This document shows positions 34,501 through 43,783 of a DNA stretch of 64,000 bases, piece by piece. The stretch is taken from positions 7,192,001 through 7,256,000 of the forward strand of contig NZ_CP108549.1 in the NCBI RefSeq assembly GCF_036010325.1. Reading direction: 5' to 3'. The position numbers and the translations under genes were made by a program. Each line of letters begins with the position of its first letter. Position 1 is the first letter of the stretch. The notes beneath the pieces are model-generated. The model saw only the letters and a list, made by a program, of their open reading frames with translations, did not search any database and was not told the DNA's origin. The stretch is from Streptomyces sp. NBC_01210. Lineage in GTDB: Bacteria > Actinomycetota > Actinomycetes > Streptomycetales > Streptomycetaceae.

Positions 34501-35397
34501 TCAATGCTGCGAACCGGGAAGGAAGTGGATCCGCTCCTGGACTACCGGATGCCCGGCCTTCGCGAAGTTCCTGGCCATCGGGAAGTTGCCCTGATCGGTC
34601 GCGCCCGCGATGAACTCCGCGTCCCGCTCAGCCAGGAAGTGCGTGCACTCCACGAGCAGGTCGTACGCATAGCCGTGGCCGCGCTGCTCCGGTACGACTC
34701 CGATGAAGCCGACGCACGGCCCCGACGGATTGCGCGCCGGGACGTGGATACCGACCAGTTCACCGTCAGGCGTGTAGGCCAGCTGCCACCACTCGCGCGG
34801 CGACGGGCACCAGTGGAAGAAGTCCAGCTCCTCCTGCGCTGCTTTGTCCACGTCCGCCTCTGCGATGGCGCGCAGCGCGTGCGCGTCGAGCGTCGAGGAG
34901 TGGACCCGGCGCAGCACATCGAAGATCACTGCGTCGTCGGGCTCCGGCTTGAACTTCAGCCGCCGGGGCCTCTCCGGCAGCCCGCACTCCGGCGTCCAGC
35001 GGTACTGGTACCGCTCCACCAGGACCTTCATCCCGGCCGCCGTCACGGCGCGGATCCTGGCCTCACCGGCCGCCAGGGCCGCCGGAGCCTCGCGCCAGCC
35101 GGCGGGCAGGATCAGTTCGTACTCGACCTGGAACGGTGAGGTGCGCAGCAGCTCGGTGCCCGCCTCCTCCTCGCCCTCGGCGAAGTCGAACCAGTTGACG
35201 CAGACGGGAGTTTCGTCGTCGGGGCCGCCCCACCAGGCGGCCCGCGCGACGACCACGCCGTCGCGCAGTGCGACCCGCTTCCATTCGGGGCGGTGCGTGG
35301 CACGGGCCAGCGCGCGGCCCACACCGAGAGGGTCGGGCAGAGAGTCGAAGAGATGCGCGTCGCTCGGGGTGAGCGCGCGGATGACCAGTTCGGTCAT
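34501..35397 (-). CDS. GNAT family N-acetyltransferase
   Basis: 298 residues. Two GNAT-like halves are suggested: an N-terminal one (about 1-120) and a C-terminal one with the acetyl-CoA loop VGFIGVVPEQRGHGYAYDLL (V/I-x-x-x-R-G-x-G-x-A). GATDQGNFPMARNFAKAGH is the typical final helix. The ATG at 35397 follows GGAGGA; a TTG two codons earlier is too close to the site. Substrate is unknown. A short ORF with a strong ribosome site lies 43 bases upstream and may be a leader. Confidence 0.85.
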   Translation of the reverse strand: MTELVIRALTPSDAHLFDSLPDPLGVGRALARATHRPEWKRVALRDGVVVARAAWWGGPDDETPVCVNWFDFAEGEEEAGTELLRTSPFQVEYELILPAGWREAPAALAAGEARIRAVTAAGMKVLVERYQYRWTPECGLPERPRRLKFKPEPDDAVIFDVLRRVHSSTLDAHALRAIAEADVDKAAQEELDFFHWCPSPREWWQLAYTPDGELVGIHVPARNPSGPCVGFIGVVPEQRGHGYAYDLLVECTHFLAERDAEFIAGATDQGNFPMARNFAKAGHPVVQERIHFLPGSQH

Positions 35398-35439
35398 GGG
35401 CAAGTCCTCCGGGAAGAGATGTGCGGTATGCGCTCCCGG

Positions 35440-35496
35440 TCAGACTGCGAACGCCGGGCGGACGGGGCGGGAGCGCGAGAGTCGTGTGGTGTGCAT
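35440..35496 (-). CDS. Possible 18-residue leader peptide upstream of acetyltransferase
   Basis: The ORF encodes MHTTRLSRSRPVRPAFAV, preceded by AAGGAGG, the strongest ribosome site in this neighbourhood. It is Arg/Pro-rich and ends 42 bases before the acetyltransferase start. Streptomycetes often carry short Arg-rich leader peptides before regulated genes. No attenuator hairpin was worked out. The rest of the 300-base gap to the FHA gene holds nothing else supportable. Confidence 0.45.
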   Translation of the reverse strand: MHTTRLSRSRPVRPAFAV

Positions 35497-35697
35497 TGCT
35501 CTCGCCTCCTTCCGTCGGTCACGGGCGTCGTGATCACCGTAGACGGCTCCCGGCGGAGTCGTCCACCCCGTTCCCTGGAACCGGGCTCGGGAACAGCCCG
35601 AGTTCGGCAGGTCCGCGCAGGTCAGCAGTGACTCAGGGTGGACCGGAACTCCGGTTCTTCTGGACACCTGTGGCCATTCGGCCCGACAATCTCGTAT

Positions 35698-36246
35698 GTG
35701 ACGTCCTCCTTCGAGTTCCACACGTATCCCGCTCGGCTCTCGGATGCCGAGCGCGACCGTGTCCTCGGTGTGCTCAGAGAGGGCGCGGCGCAGGGCAAGC
35801 TGTCGCACGACACCTTCATTCACCGTATGGAGCTGGCCCTCGCCGCCCGCCGCTCCGACGAACTGCGGGCGCTCACGGCCGACCTCGACACCGAGGGCCG
35901 ATGGTCACGGCGGCTGTACGGCGCGGTGGGCCGGATATCGGCGTTCTCGGTACGGCTGCGCAGGGCCTGGCAGGCCGAGAAGCTGCCGCCGCTGCTGCTG
36001 CCCGAACCCGGCCCGTACCCCCTGCAGATCGGCCGCGACCCGGCGAACGGGCTGCGGCTGAGCCATGACACGGTCTCGCGACTGCACGCCGAACTGAGCC
36101 GCCAGGGCAGTCTGTGGATCCTGCGCGACCTCGGCTCGACCAACGGCACCACCGTCAACGGGCGGCGGGTGACCGGCTCCGTCGTCGTGCACGACGGGGA
36201 CATGGTGGGCTTCGGACGGATGAGTTTCCGCCTCGCCGCACGCTGA
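35698..36246 (+). CDS. DUF1707 and FHA domain protein
   Basis: 182 residues from GTG. A DUF1707 segment (about 13-62, LSDAERDRVLGVLREGAAQGKLSHDTFIHR broken into helices) is followed by a linker, then a forkhead-associated domain (about 108-178) with GRD, SRLH and GSTNGT, the phosphothreonine-binding residues. It likely reads Ser/Thr kinase signals in the cytoplasm. No clear ribosome site is visible, so it may be translated from a leaderless transcript. No kinase gene is adjacent. Confidence 0.85.
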   Translation: MTSSFEFHTYPARLSDAERDRVLGVLREGAAQGKLSHDTFIHRMELALAARRSDELRALTADLDTEGRWSRRLYGAVGRISAFSVRLRRAWQAEKLPPLLLPEPGPYPLQIGRDPANGLRLSHDTVSRLHAELSRQGSLWILRDLGSTNGTTVNGRRVTGSVVVHDGDMVGFGRMSFRLAAR

Positions 36247-36553
36247 CCCTGCCCCCGGGTAGCCCCGAGTCCGTGGTGGTGCTGCGGGCGCTGATCCTGC
36301 CGTCGGCATCGGCGTCCGGCGCTGCTCGGCGAGCGGTCCTGGTGGCCGGTCGGGCCGGACGCTGAGGGCCCGGAGGGTCGCCGGTGACCGGGCTCTCGGG
36401 GGCCACCAGCCGCTGACCAGTACCGGCTGAAGCACCGCACGCGGAGGCCGGGTACGGGCTGCGGGCCCTGTCCGGCGCCGTGCCCGGCCTCCACCGGGCC
36501 CATGCCCGGCATCCGCTGGACGCACCGGTTCCGGCCCGTCGCCACCAGGCCCC
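36247..36553. other. Gene-free stretch between convergent FHA and treY genes
   Basis: About 307 bases, GC-rich, with several short imperfect hairpins (for example around 36390-36420). I see no supportable ORF, RNA gene or clean terminator here. Confidence 0.5.
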
Positions 36554-38914
36554 TCACCCGCTCGCCGCGGACCCTCCTCCTACCGCCCTCCGGCTGAGCA
36601 GCGCCACTGGACGTTCCGCGAACAGCTCGGCCAGCGGCACCGGTCGGCCGCCGGTGAACTCCCGTTCCGGAGCGAGCAGATCGGCCCACCTCCCCGCAGG
36701 AAGTGTCAGCTCCGTGCCCGCCCAGCCGCCCGCCCGGTGCAGCCGCAGCGAGAGCCGAGTGACCGCCGTGACCACCTCACCCGTCCGGCAGAAGGCCAGG
36801 CAGTGTTCGGCGGCGGGGCCGTCCGCATGCAGCGGTGCGTACGTACCCGACTCGCCGAAGACCTCGGGGCGTTCCCGGCGCAGCCGCAGCGCCGCCGTCG
36901 TGACCGTCGTCTTCTCGTTCGGCGGCCCCTCATCGAACGGCCGCCGGTTGTCCGGGTCCACGAGGGCGAGGAAATCCCGCTCCGTGCCCTGGTAGAGGTC
37001 CGGCACGCCCGGCATCGTCAGCTGCACCAGCGCCGCGCCCAGCACATTGGCCCGTACATACGGCTCCAGCTCACGGGCGAACAGCGCCACCGAGTACAGC
37101 GGCGGGCCCGCCGGGCCCGCGCCGGCGAACGCGGTGACCGCCTCCTCGTATGCCGGATCCGGCTCCGTCCAGCTGGTCAGCAGCGCCGCTTCCCGCGCGC
37201 CCTTCAGCAGCGCCGTCGACAGTCTGCCCTCGGACGGGATGCCGAACCCGACAGCCGTCTGCCAGACCACCCACGCCAGATGCGGATCGGGCGCGCGTCC
37301 GCCCTCCAGCCGCGCCGCTTCCTCCGTGATGCGTGCGAGGAAGTCCGCCCACTTCTCCGGGCATTCGGACAGCACGGCGATCCCGGCCCGTACATCCGCG
37401 CTGCGCTTGGTGTCATGCGTGGTCAGTACGGTGCCGGTGGCCGGCCAGTCGCGGGCAAGACGTTCGCAGTACGCATGGAACAGTTCCGGGCCCACCGCCG
37501 GACTCCCCGGGTCGCCGCCCACCTCGTTCGCCGAAATCAGCGGCACATACCGGTAAAAGGCGGTGTCCTCCACGGACTTGGCGCGGAGCGCGGACGAGGT
37601 CTGGGCGAAGCGGGCACGGAACGCGTCATGGTCCGGGCCCTCGCCGAGCCGCCCGAGCGCCAGGTCCCGCACCACCTCTACGGCCTCGGCCTCCTCGACG
37701 ACCGCGAACGCCGCCTTCGCGCCGAGCACCGCCGCCGGGGGCAGCGCCTCCCCGCCGCCGATGCGGTACGGACGGTAGACGGGGACCCGCACCAGCAGCT
37801 CCCGGACCGCCGCGCGCAGCGCCCAGGGCGCGTGGTCGCGCAGCGCCGGATCCGCGGCGCAGACGCGCCCGGCCAGACGGGTGAGCGCCGCGGTCTCGGC
37901 CGCCAGTTCATGCGTGACCACCCTGTACGCGGCGCGGCGCACCGTCGCCTCCCAGTAGCCGCCGCGGTCGCCCGCCGGCCCCGCGAACTCCCGGTACTGC
38001 GCGACCAGTTCGGCCTCACCCGCCGGATCGGTGAACAGGCCGTCGATATGGCGCAGCGCGTCGTAGCCCGTCGTGCCGGCCACCGGCCAGCCGGCCGGCA
38101 GCCGTTCGTCCCCGGTGAGGATCTTCTCGACGACCGTCCAGCAGGCCGCGCCCGTCGCCTCGTCGAGCCGCCGCAGATACGCCTCGGGGTCGGCGAGCCC
38201 GTCCGGATGGTCCACCCGCAGGCCCTCGACCACTCCGTCCCGTACCAGCTCGAGGATCTTCACGTGGGTCGCGTCGAAGACCTCCGGGTCCTCCACCCGT
38301 ACGCCGATCAGCTCCGAAATGGTGAAGAAGCGGCGGTAGTTGAGCTCGGTACGGGCCAGCCGCCACCAGCCGAGCCGGTACCACTGCGCGTCAAGCAGCT
38401 CGGGGAGCGGCAGCTTCGCCGTGGACTCACGGAGCGGGAAGCGCTGCTCCCCGTAGTGCAGTACGTCTCCTTCGACCCGCATCCCGCCCAACTCGTCGCC
38501 GATCCGGCCCGCCAGCACCGGCAGCAGCACCTTCCCGCCGCCCGCCTCCCAGTCGATGTCGAACCAGCGGGCGTACGGCGACAGCTGCCCTTCGCGCAGC
38601 ACCTCCCACAGCGCCGCGTTGTGCTGCGGCACGGCCGCCATATGGTTCGGGACGATGTCCAGGACGAGCCCGAGACCGTGTTCGCGCGCCGTACGGGCCA
38701 GCCGCCGCAGACCCTCCTCGCCGCCCAGCTCGTCCCGTACCCGGGCGGGGTCGACGACGTCATAGCCGTGCGTCGACCCCGGTACGGCCTCCAGCACCGG
38801 CGACAGATGCAGATGCGAGACGCCGAGCCCGGCGATGTACGGGACCGCTGCCGCGGCGGCCGAGAACGGGAAGTCCGGCTGGAGCTGCAGCCGGTATGTG
38901 GCGGTGGGCGTCAT
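36554..38914 (-). CDS. treY: Malto-oligosyltrehalose synthase
   Basis: 786 residues. The GH13 TreY pattern is clear: TYRLQLQPDFPFSAAA at the start, DIVPNHMA, GLRVDHPDGLADP (nucleophile Asp), VVEKIL (acid/base Glu) and TTHDTKRSADVRAGI (third catalytic Asp). It converts the reducing end of maltodextrins from alpha-1,4 to alpha-1,1, making maltooligosyltrehalose for TreZ. The start is the ATG immediately before TPTATYRL; the longer frame adds unrelated sequence. It reads in the same direction as glgX, 256 bases downstream of it. Confidence 0.94.
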   Translation of the reverse strand: MTPTATYRLQLQPDFPFSAAAAAVPYIAGLGVSHLHLSPVLEAVPGSTHGYDVVDPARVRDELGGEEGLRRLARTAREHGLGLVLDIVPNHMAAVPQHNAALWEVLREGQLSPYARWFDIDWEAGGGKVLLPVLAGRIGDELGGMRVEGDVLHYGEQRFPLRESTAKLPLPELLDAQWYRLGWWRLARTELNYRRFFTISELIGVRVEDPEVFDATHVKILELVRDGVVEGLRVDHPDGLADPEAYLRRLDEATGAACWTVVEKILTGDERLPAGWPVAGTTGYDALRHIDGLFTDPAGEAELVAQYREFAGPAGDRGGYWEATVRRAAYRVVTHELAAETAALTRLAGRVCAADPALRDHAPWALRAAVRELLVRVPVYRPYRIGGGEALPPAAVLGAKAAFAVVEEAEAVEVVRDLALGRLGEGPDHDAFRARFAQTSSALRAKSVEDTAFYRYVPLISANEVGGDPGSPAVGPELFHAYCERLARDWPATGTVLTTHDTKRSADVRAGIAVLSECPEKWADFLARITEEAARLEGGRAPDPHLAWVVWQTAVGFGIPSEGRLSTALLKGAREAALLTSWTEPDPAYEEAVTAFAGAGPAGPPLYSVALFARELEPYVRANVLGAALVQLTMPGVPDLYQGTERDFLALVDPDNRRPFDEGPPNEKTTVTTAALRLRRERPEVFGESGTYAPLHADGPAAEHCLAFCRTGEVVTAVTRLSLRLHRAGGWAGTELTLPAGRWADLLAPEREFTGGRPVPLAELFAERPVALLSRRAVGGGSAASG

Positions 38915-39170
38915 GCGAACGTACGTACCCAGCTTGAGGGCTTCTGTGTCATCGGCCCGTGCACGGGTACCGGCCGTTCGGACTACTCGCAGGGCGGACC
39001 CCTTGCTCGGGCGCGCCGCGGACCTGCACGGCCGATGAGGGTCGTCCTGCCGGCCGCGCCCGCTGTGCGCGCTGCCTTCGTGGACCGTACGGGCGACGGG
39101 CCCCGCGCACGCGGTCTGCTGTCGCACGCAGTCCGCGCCGCCGAGCCTGTCCACCCGATCGCGATGACGG

Positions 39171-41291
39171 CTACGCAGGCCGCCGCAGCACCGTCAGACT
39201 CCGCCCCAGCAGCGGCACCCGTTCTCCGGCCGCCACCTTCGGCCCCTCGCCCGGCGGGACCCCCTCCTTGCGTGCCGTGTCCACGACCACCTGCCACTGT
39301 CGGCCGTGGTTCACCGGCACCGCGAAGTCCAGATCGTCCGCGCTGGCGTTGAACATCAGCAGGAACGAGTCGTCGGCGATCCGCTCGCCCCGCGGCCCCG
39401 GCTCCGAGATCGCATGGCCGTTCAGGAACACCGACAGCGCCTTGGCGGACGCCGACTGCCAGTCCCGCTGGACCATCTCCTCACCTTCCGGAGTGAACCA
39501 GGCGATGTCGGAGAGCTCGTCGTGCGTCCCCTCCACCGGTCGGCCGTGGAAGAAACGCCGCCGCCTGAAGACCGGATGGTCGCGCCGCAGCCACACCATC
39601 GCCCGGGTGAACGCCAGCAGTGTGCCGTCCTCGTCCGCGCCCGGCTCCGGCCAGCGCACCCAGGAGACCTCGTTGTCCTGGCAGTACGCGTTGTTGTTGC
39701 CGCCCTGCGTACGCGCGAACTCGTCGCCGTGGCTGAGCATCGGCACACCCTGCGAGAGCATCAGCGTGGCGATGAAGTTGCGCATCTGCCGGTCCCGCAG
39801 ATCGAGCACCTCGGGGTCGGTCGTCCCGCCCTCCGCGCCGCAGTTCCAGGACCGGTTGTGGTTCTCGCCGTCGCGGTTGCCCTCGCCGTTCGCCTCGTTG
39901 TGCTTGTCGTTGTACGAGACCAGATCGTGCAGCGTGAATCCGTCGTGGCAGGTGGTGAAGTTGATGGAGGCGAGCGGCCGCCGCCCGTCGTCCTGGTACA
40001 GGTCGGACGAGCCGGTCAGCCGGGATGCGAACTCCGCCAGCGTCCGTGGTTCGCCCCGCCACAGGTCCCGCACGGTGTCCCGGTACTTGCCGTTCCACTC
40101 GGTCCACAGCGGCGGGAAGTTCCCCACCTGATAGCCGCCCTCGCCCACGTCCCACGGCTCGGCGATCAGCTTCACCTGACTGACCACCGGGTCCTGCTGC
40201 ACCAGATCGAAGAACGAGGACAGCCGGTCCACCTCGTGGAACTGCCGGGCCAGCGTGGCCGCCAGGTCGAAGCGGAAGCCGTCGACATGCATCTCGGTCA
40301 CCCAGTAGCGCAGCGAGTCCATGATCAGCTGCAGTACATGGGGGCTGCGCATCAGCAGTGAGTTCCCGGTGCCGGTCGTGTCCGTGTAGTAGCGCGGATC
40401 GTCGGACAGCCGGTAGTACGAGGCATTGTCGAGGCCCCGGAAGGAGAGCGTCGGCCCCAGATGGTTGCCCTCCGCCGTGTGGTTGTAGACCACGTCGAGG
40501 ATGACCTCGATGCCCGCCTTGTGCAGCGCCCGTACGGCCTGCTTGAACTCCAGCACCTGCTCGCCCCGGTCGCCCCAGGAGGCGTAGGAATTGTGCGGCG
40601 CGAAGAACCCGATGGTGTTGTAGCCCCAGTAGTTGTTCAGCCCCGCGTCCACCAGCCGGTGGTCGTTGACGAACTGATGCACCGGCATCAACTCGAGCGT
40701 CGTGACGCCCAGTTCGGTCAGATGCGAGATGACGGCGGGGTGCGCGAGCCCCGCGTACGTGCCGCGCAGCTCCTCCGGCAGCTCCGGATGCAGCATCGTG
40801 AGGCCCTTCACATGGGCCTCGTAGATCACCGTGCGGTGGTAGTCGGTACGCGGCGGCCGGTCGTCGCCCCAGTCGAAGTACGGGTTGACCACGACGGAGG
40901 CCATCGTGTGCGGCGCCGAGTCCAGATCGTTGCGCGAGTCCGGCCTGCCGAAGTGGTAGCCGTACACCGTCTCGCCCCAGTCGATGCTGCCGCTGATCGC
41001 ACGGGCGTACGGATCGAGGAGCAGCTTCGCGGAGTTGCAGCGCTGCCCGCGCTCCGGGGCGTACGGACCGTGGACCCGGAATCCGTACCGCTGACCCGGC
41101 ATCACGCCCGGCAGATAGGCGTGCCGTACGAAGGCATCGGTCTCGCGCAGCTCGACGTCGGTCTCCGAGCCGTCGTCGTGCAGTAGGCACAGTTCGATTC
41201 GTCGGGCGGCTTCTGAATACACCGCGAAGTTGGTGCCGGCGCCGTCGTACGTGGCACCGAGTGGATACGCCTGTCCCGGCCAGACCTGCAT
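39171..41291 (-). CDS. glgX: Glycogen debranching enzyme
   Basis: 706 residues, the normal GlgX/TreX size. An N-terminal CBM48-like domain (VWPGQAYPLGATYDGAGTNFAVYSE) precedes the GH13 barrel with DVVYNHTAEG, GFRFDLA (nucleophile Asp), LIAEPWD (acid/base Glu) and CHDGFTLHDLVSYNDKHN (third Asp). It cuts alpha-1,6 branches of glycogen to give maltodextrins for TreY. The ATG at 41291 follows GGAAGAG. With treY and treZ it completes a glycogen-to-trehalose route. Confidence 0.94.
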   Translation of the reverse strand: MQVWPGQAYPLGATYDGAGTNFAVYSEAARRIELCLLHDDGSETDVELRETDAFVRHAYLPGVMPGQRYGFRVHGPYAPERGQRCNSAKLLLDPYARAISGSIDWGETVYGYHFGRPDSRNDLDSAPHTMASVVVNPYFDWGDDRPPRTDYHRTVIYEAHVKGLTMLHPELPEELRGTYAGLAHPAVISHLTELGVTTLELMPVHQFVNDHRLVDAGLNNYWGYNTIGFFAPHNSYASWGDRGEQVLEFKQAVRALHKAGIEVILDVVYNHTAEGNHLGPTLSFRGLDNASYYRLSDDPRYYTDTTGTGNSLLMRSPHVLQLIMDSLRYWVTEMHVDGFRFDLAATLARQFHEVDRLSSFFDLVQQDPVVSQVKLIAEPWDVGEGGYQVGNFPPLWTEWNGKYRDTVRDLWRGEPRTLAEFASRLTGSSDLYQDDGRRPLASINFTTCHDGFTLHDLVSYNDKHNEANGEGNRDGENHNRSWNCGAEGGTTDPEVLDLRDRQMRNFIATLMLSQGVPMLSHGDEFARTQGGNNNAYCQDNEVSWVRWPEPGADEDGTLLAFTRAMVWLRRDHPVFRRRRFFHGRPVEGTHDELSDIAWFTPEGEEMVQRDWQSASAKALSVFLNGHAISEPGPRGERIADDSFLLMFNASADDLDFAVPVNHGRQWQVVVDTARKEGVPPGEGPKVAAGERVPLLGRSLTVLRRPA

Positions 41292-41591
41292 AGATATGAC
41301 TCTTCCACTTCTGATCCGGGTGCTGGGGGGCACTTGGCCCAGATCCTCCCCGAAAGTATCGCCGGTGAGACGCCTCCTCAGGGGAGGACGCAGCGGTCAA
41401 CATAGGGTTCCTCGGACGACCCGGGGACGTAACCGCTATGAATCCGCTCACTCCGGCAGATCTCGCCAGGCAGAAGGGCCGGATATGGAAAGGGAGTTGG
41501 GAAAGGACACTGCCGTTCCGGCTGCACCGTGTCCCGCAGGCGGAGTACTCTTCCTTGATCGTTGAAGGGGGAAGGGAAGAGGGGTGCGCGG
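41292..41591. promoter_or_regulatory. Divergent intergenic region between glgX and the HEPN gene
   Basis: A 300-base gap with relatively lower GC toward 41540-41580 (ttccttgatcgttgaag). A small frame at 41438-41626 has poor codon bias and was not accepted as a gene. Promoters for both directions are expected here but I could not assign hexamers with confidence. Confidence 0.4.
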
Positions 41592-42824
41592 GTGAGCTCG
41601 GGAGGGCTGGAGCTACCCCCAGGTGACGCTGGTCACGAGGGGGGCTCCGCCGACGCGCCGCCCGGAGCGGTCTCCCTCGCACAGCCGATGGAGATCGGGG
41701 CGGAACTGGACTGGGGCGCGGACGCCTGGAGCGAGGTGCGTACGCGCGCCCAACGTGCCGGGCGGGCCTACATTTGGCTGAACCTGGTGGAGCAGCGGCT
41801 GCGGGCCGTGGTGGCAGCGGTGCTGCGCCCCATCTATGAACCGGTGCACGGCGACGACTGGGTGGTGGCCGCGGCGGGGCCCGCGGGGCAGGAGTGGGTA
41901 CAGCGCGCGGTCGCCGTACGGGAGGTCTCGCGCCGCAAGGGCTATCTGCTGGACCCGGCGGACGACAATGTCCTGTCCTTCCTGACCCTCCCGCAGCTGC
42001 GGGAACTGATGGTCCAGCACTGGCCGTGCTTCGAGCCGTACTTCGACGACCGGCGCGATGTCGAGCTGGCGCTGGACGAGCTGGAAGTCGCGCGCAATGT
42101 CGTCTCCCGCAACCGCGCGCTGAACGAGGCGGTGCTCGCCCAGGCCGAGCGCGCCTCCGCCCGGCTCCTGGGGATACTCGGCAGCGGCGCGGGCGTGCCC
42201 TCGGCCGACCGCCTCCCGGTCGACGCGGTCGAGGATCTCGTCGGCGACCGTTACGCGGATGTGGTCTCCGTCCACCCCGACCGGGTCCGGCTGCAGCGCC
42301 AGCTCCCCGCCGAAGACCTCTTCGGCGGTGCGCGCCGCCTCGACGCGATCGGCATAGGCCTGAACCTCCTGGTCCAGAACTTCTCCGGCCGACGGCTGGT
42401 CCACCTGGCCGAATCAGGCTGCCGGGTCCGGCTGCTCTTCCTTAATCCGGCGAGCAGTGCGGTCAAGCGCCGCGAACGCGAACTGGGCCTGAAGAAGGGC
42501 GAGCTGAGCCGCACGGTGGAGATGAACATTCTCCATATGCGCCGCGTCCGCTCGCGCCTCCGTGACCCGGGCGCCTTCGAGATCCAGGTCTTCGACGAGA
42601 CACCGCGCTTCACCGCCTACCTGGTCGACGGCGACGGCCCGGACGGCCTCGCCGTCATCCAGTCCTATCTGCGCCGGGCGCGGGGGATGGAGGCGCCGGT
42701 GCTGGTGCTGCGGGGCGGGGGGCGTGCGGTGGTTCGCGCCAGCCATGACGGCGAGAACGGACTTTTCCAGACATACCGCGAGGAGTTCGAGTCCGTATGG
42801 GCGGACTCGCGTCCCGTCTCCTGA
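41592..42824 (+). CDS. SAV2148-type HEPN-domain protein
   Basis: 410 residues from GTG with AGAGGGG upstream. The first half is helical (WSEVRTRAQRAGRAYIWLNLVEQRLRAVVAAVL; VELALDELEVARNVVSRNRALNEAVLAQAERA in pieces), fitting a HEPN-like bundle, but no RxxxxxH catalytic pair is obvious. The second half (about 255-400) has GCRVRLLFLNPASSAVKRRERELGL in pieces and AYLVDGDG, resembling the phospholipase-D-like sensor domain found after some regulators. A nucleic-acid or signalling role is possible. The name follows a family I recall from Streptomyces avermitilis. Confidence 0.6.
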   Translation: MSSGGLELPPGDAGHEGGSADAPPGAVSLAQPMEIGAELDWGADAWSEVRTRAQRAGRAYIWLNLVEQRLRAVVAAVLRPIYEPVHGDDWVVAAAGPAGQEWVQRAVAVREVSRRKGYLLDPADDNVLSFLTLPQLRELMVQHWPCFEPYFDDRRDVELALDELEVARNVVSRNRALNEAVLAQAERASARLLGILGSGAGVPSADRLPVDAVEDLVGDRYADVVSVHPDRVRLQRQLPAEDLFGGARRLDAIGIGLNLLVQNFSGRRLVHLAESGCRVRLLFLNPASSAVKRRERELGLKKGELSRTVEMNILHMRRVRSRLRDPGAFEIQVFDETPRFTAYLVDGDGPDGLAVIQSYLRRARGMEAPVLVLRGGGRAVVRASHDGENGLFQTYREEFESVWADSRPVS

Positions 42825-42895
42825 GTTGTCAGTGGCGCGTGGGAGGGTGAAAGTCCACGGGGGAACGCACCACCGCACCACGAAGGAGGGCCACG

Positions 42896-43618
42896 ATGGC
42901 TTGGCACGGGGAACCGCTGATCGGCTTCGATCTGGAGACGACGGGTACGGAGCCGCTGGAAGCGCGGATCGTGACGGCGGCGATCGTCGGGGTGCAGTCG
43001 GGGGAGCCGGTCCGGCGGCGGGGCTGGCTGGCGGACCCGGGCATCCGCATCCCGGCGCAGGCGTCGGCGATCCACGGCATCAGCAGCGAGCGGGCTACGG
43101 CGGAGGGCCGCCCGGCGCGCGAGGTGGCGGACGAGATCGCGGAGACGCTGAGCGGGTACTGGGCGCAGGGGGTGCCGGTCGTCGCGTACAACGCGGCATT
43201 CGATCTGACGCTGCTGACGGCGGAGTTGCAGCGCCACGAGCTGCCCTCCCTGACGGACCGCCTTTCGGGCCGCCCGATCGGCCCGGTGATCGACCCGTAC
43301 ACCATTGACCGGGCGGTCGACCGTTACCGCAAGGGCAAGCGCACACTGGAGGCGGTCTGCGTCGAGTACGGCGTGGTCCTGGGCACGGCCCACGATGCGT
43401 CCGCGGACGCACTGGCGGCGGTGCGGGTGGCCCAGGCGATAGCCGAACGGCACGGCCCGGTTGCGGCGTTGACTCCGGCGGAACTGCATGAGCGCCAGGT
43501 CGAATGGTACGCGGAGTGGGCGACGGACTTCCAGCGCTTCCTGCGGAAGAAGGGCAGCGCGGACGCGGTGGTGGACGCATCCTGGCCGGTGCGGGAGCTG
43601 GTGCCGTCGGTGGGCTGA
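42896..43618 (+). CDS. DEDDh 3'-5' exonuclease (DnaQ-like)
   Basis: 240 residues. Exo motif I is FDLETTG (D12, E14). Motif II is in YNAAFDLTLL and motif III in HDASADALAA (His and Asp), giving the full DEDDh set. A helical tail of about 60 residues follows. It is a stand-alone proofreading or repair-type exonuclease acting on DNA or RNA 3' ends. The ATG has GAAGGAGG. It follows the HEPN gene by 71 bases and may share its transcript. Confidence 0.9.
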   Translation: MAWHGEPLIGFDLETTGTEPLEARIVTAAIVGVQSGEPVRRRGWLADPGIRIPAQASAIHGISSERATAEGRPAREVADEIAETLSGYWAQGVPVVAYNAAFDLTLLTAELQRHELPSLTDRLSGRPIGPVIDPYTIDRAVDRYRKGKRTLEAVCVEYGVVLGTAHDASADALAAVRVAQAIAERHGPVAALTPAELHERQVEWYAEWATDFQRFLRKKGSADAVVDASWPVRELVPSVG

Positions 43619-43632
43619 GCCCGGGTCTTCTC

Positions 43633-43721
43633 CCTCAATCGCCGGCGAGGCCTGAAATCAAGCCCGTCCTGCGATTGAGGACACACGCGAAGCGCGTTCG
43701 GGTCCCAGGGGCGAAGCCCCT
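43633..43721. repeat. Streptomycete intergenic repeat with paired hairpins
   Basis: CCTCAATCGC (43633-43642) pairs with GCGATTGAGG (43671-43680), and AGGGGC-GAA-GCCCCT (43707-43721) forms a second hairpin. This combination recurs between genes in streptomycete genomes and usually marks transcript ends; here it separates two convergent genes. Confidence 0.7.
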
Positions 43722-43783
43722 TGGTTACGGGAAGGGGCGGGGTGGGGGAGCAAGCCCCGCCGCGGGCGTCCGCCTTCGTACCG

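Noticed and set aside
41438..41626. 62-codon ORF upstream of the HEPN gene
   Set aside because: Poor third-position GC, no ribosome site and it overlaps the real GTG start.
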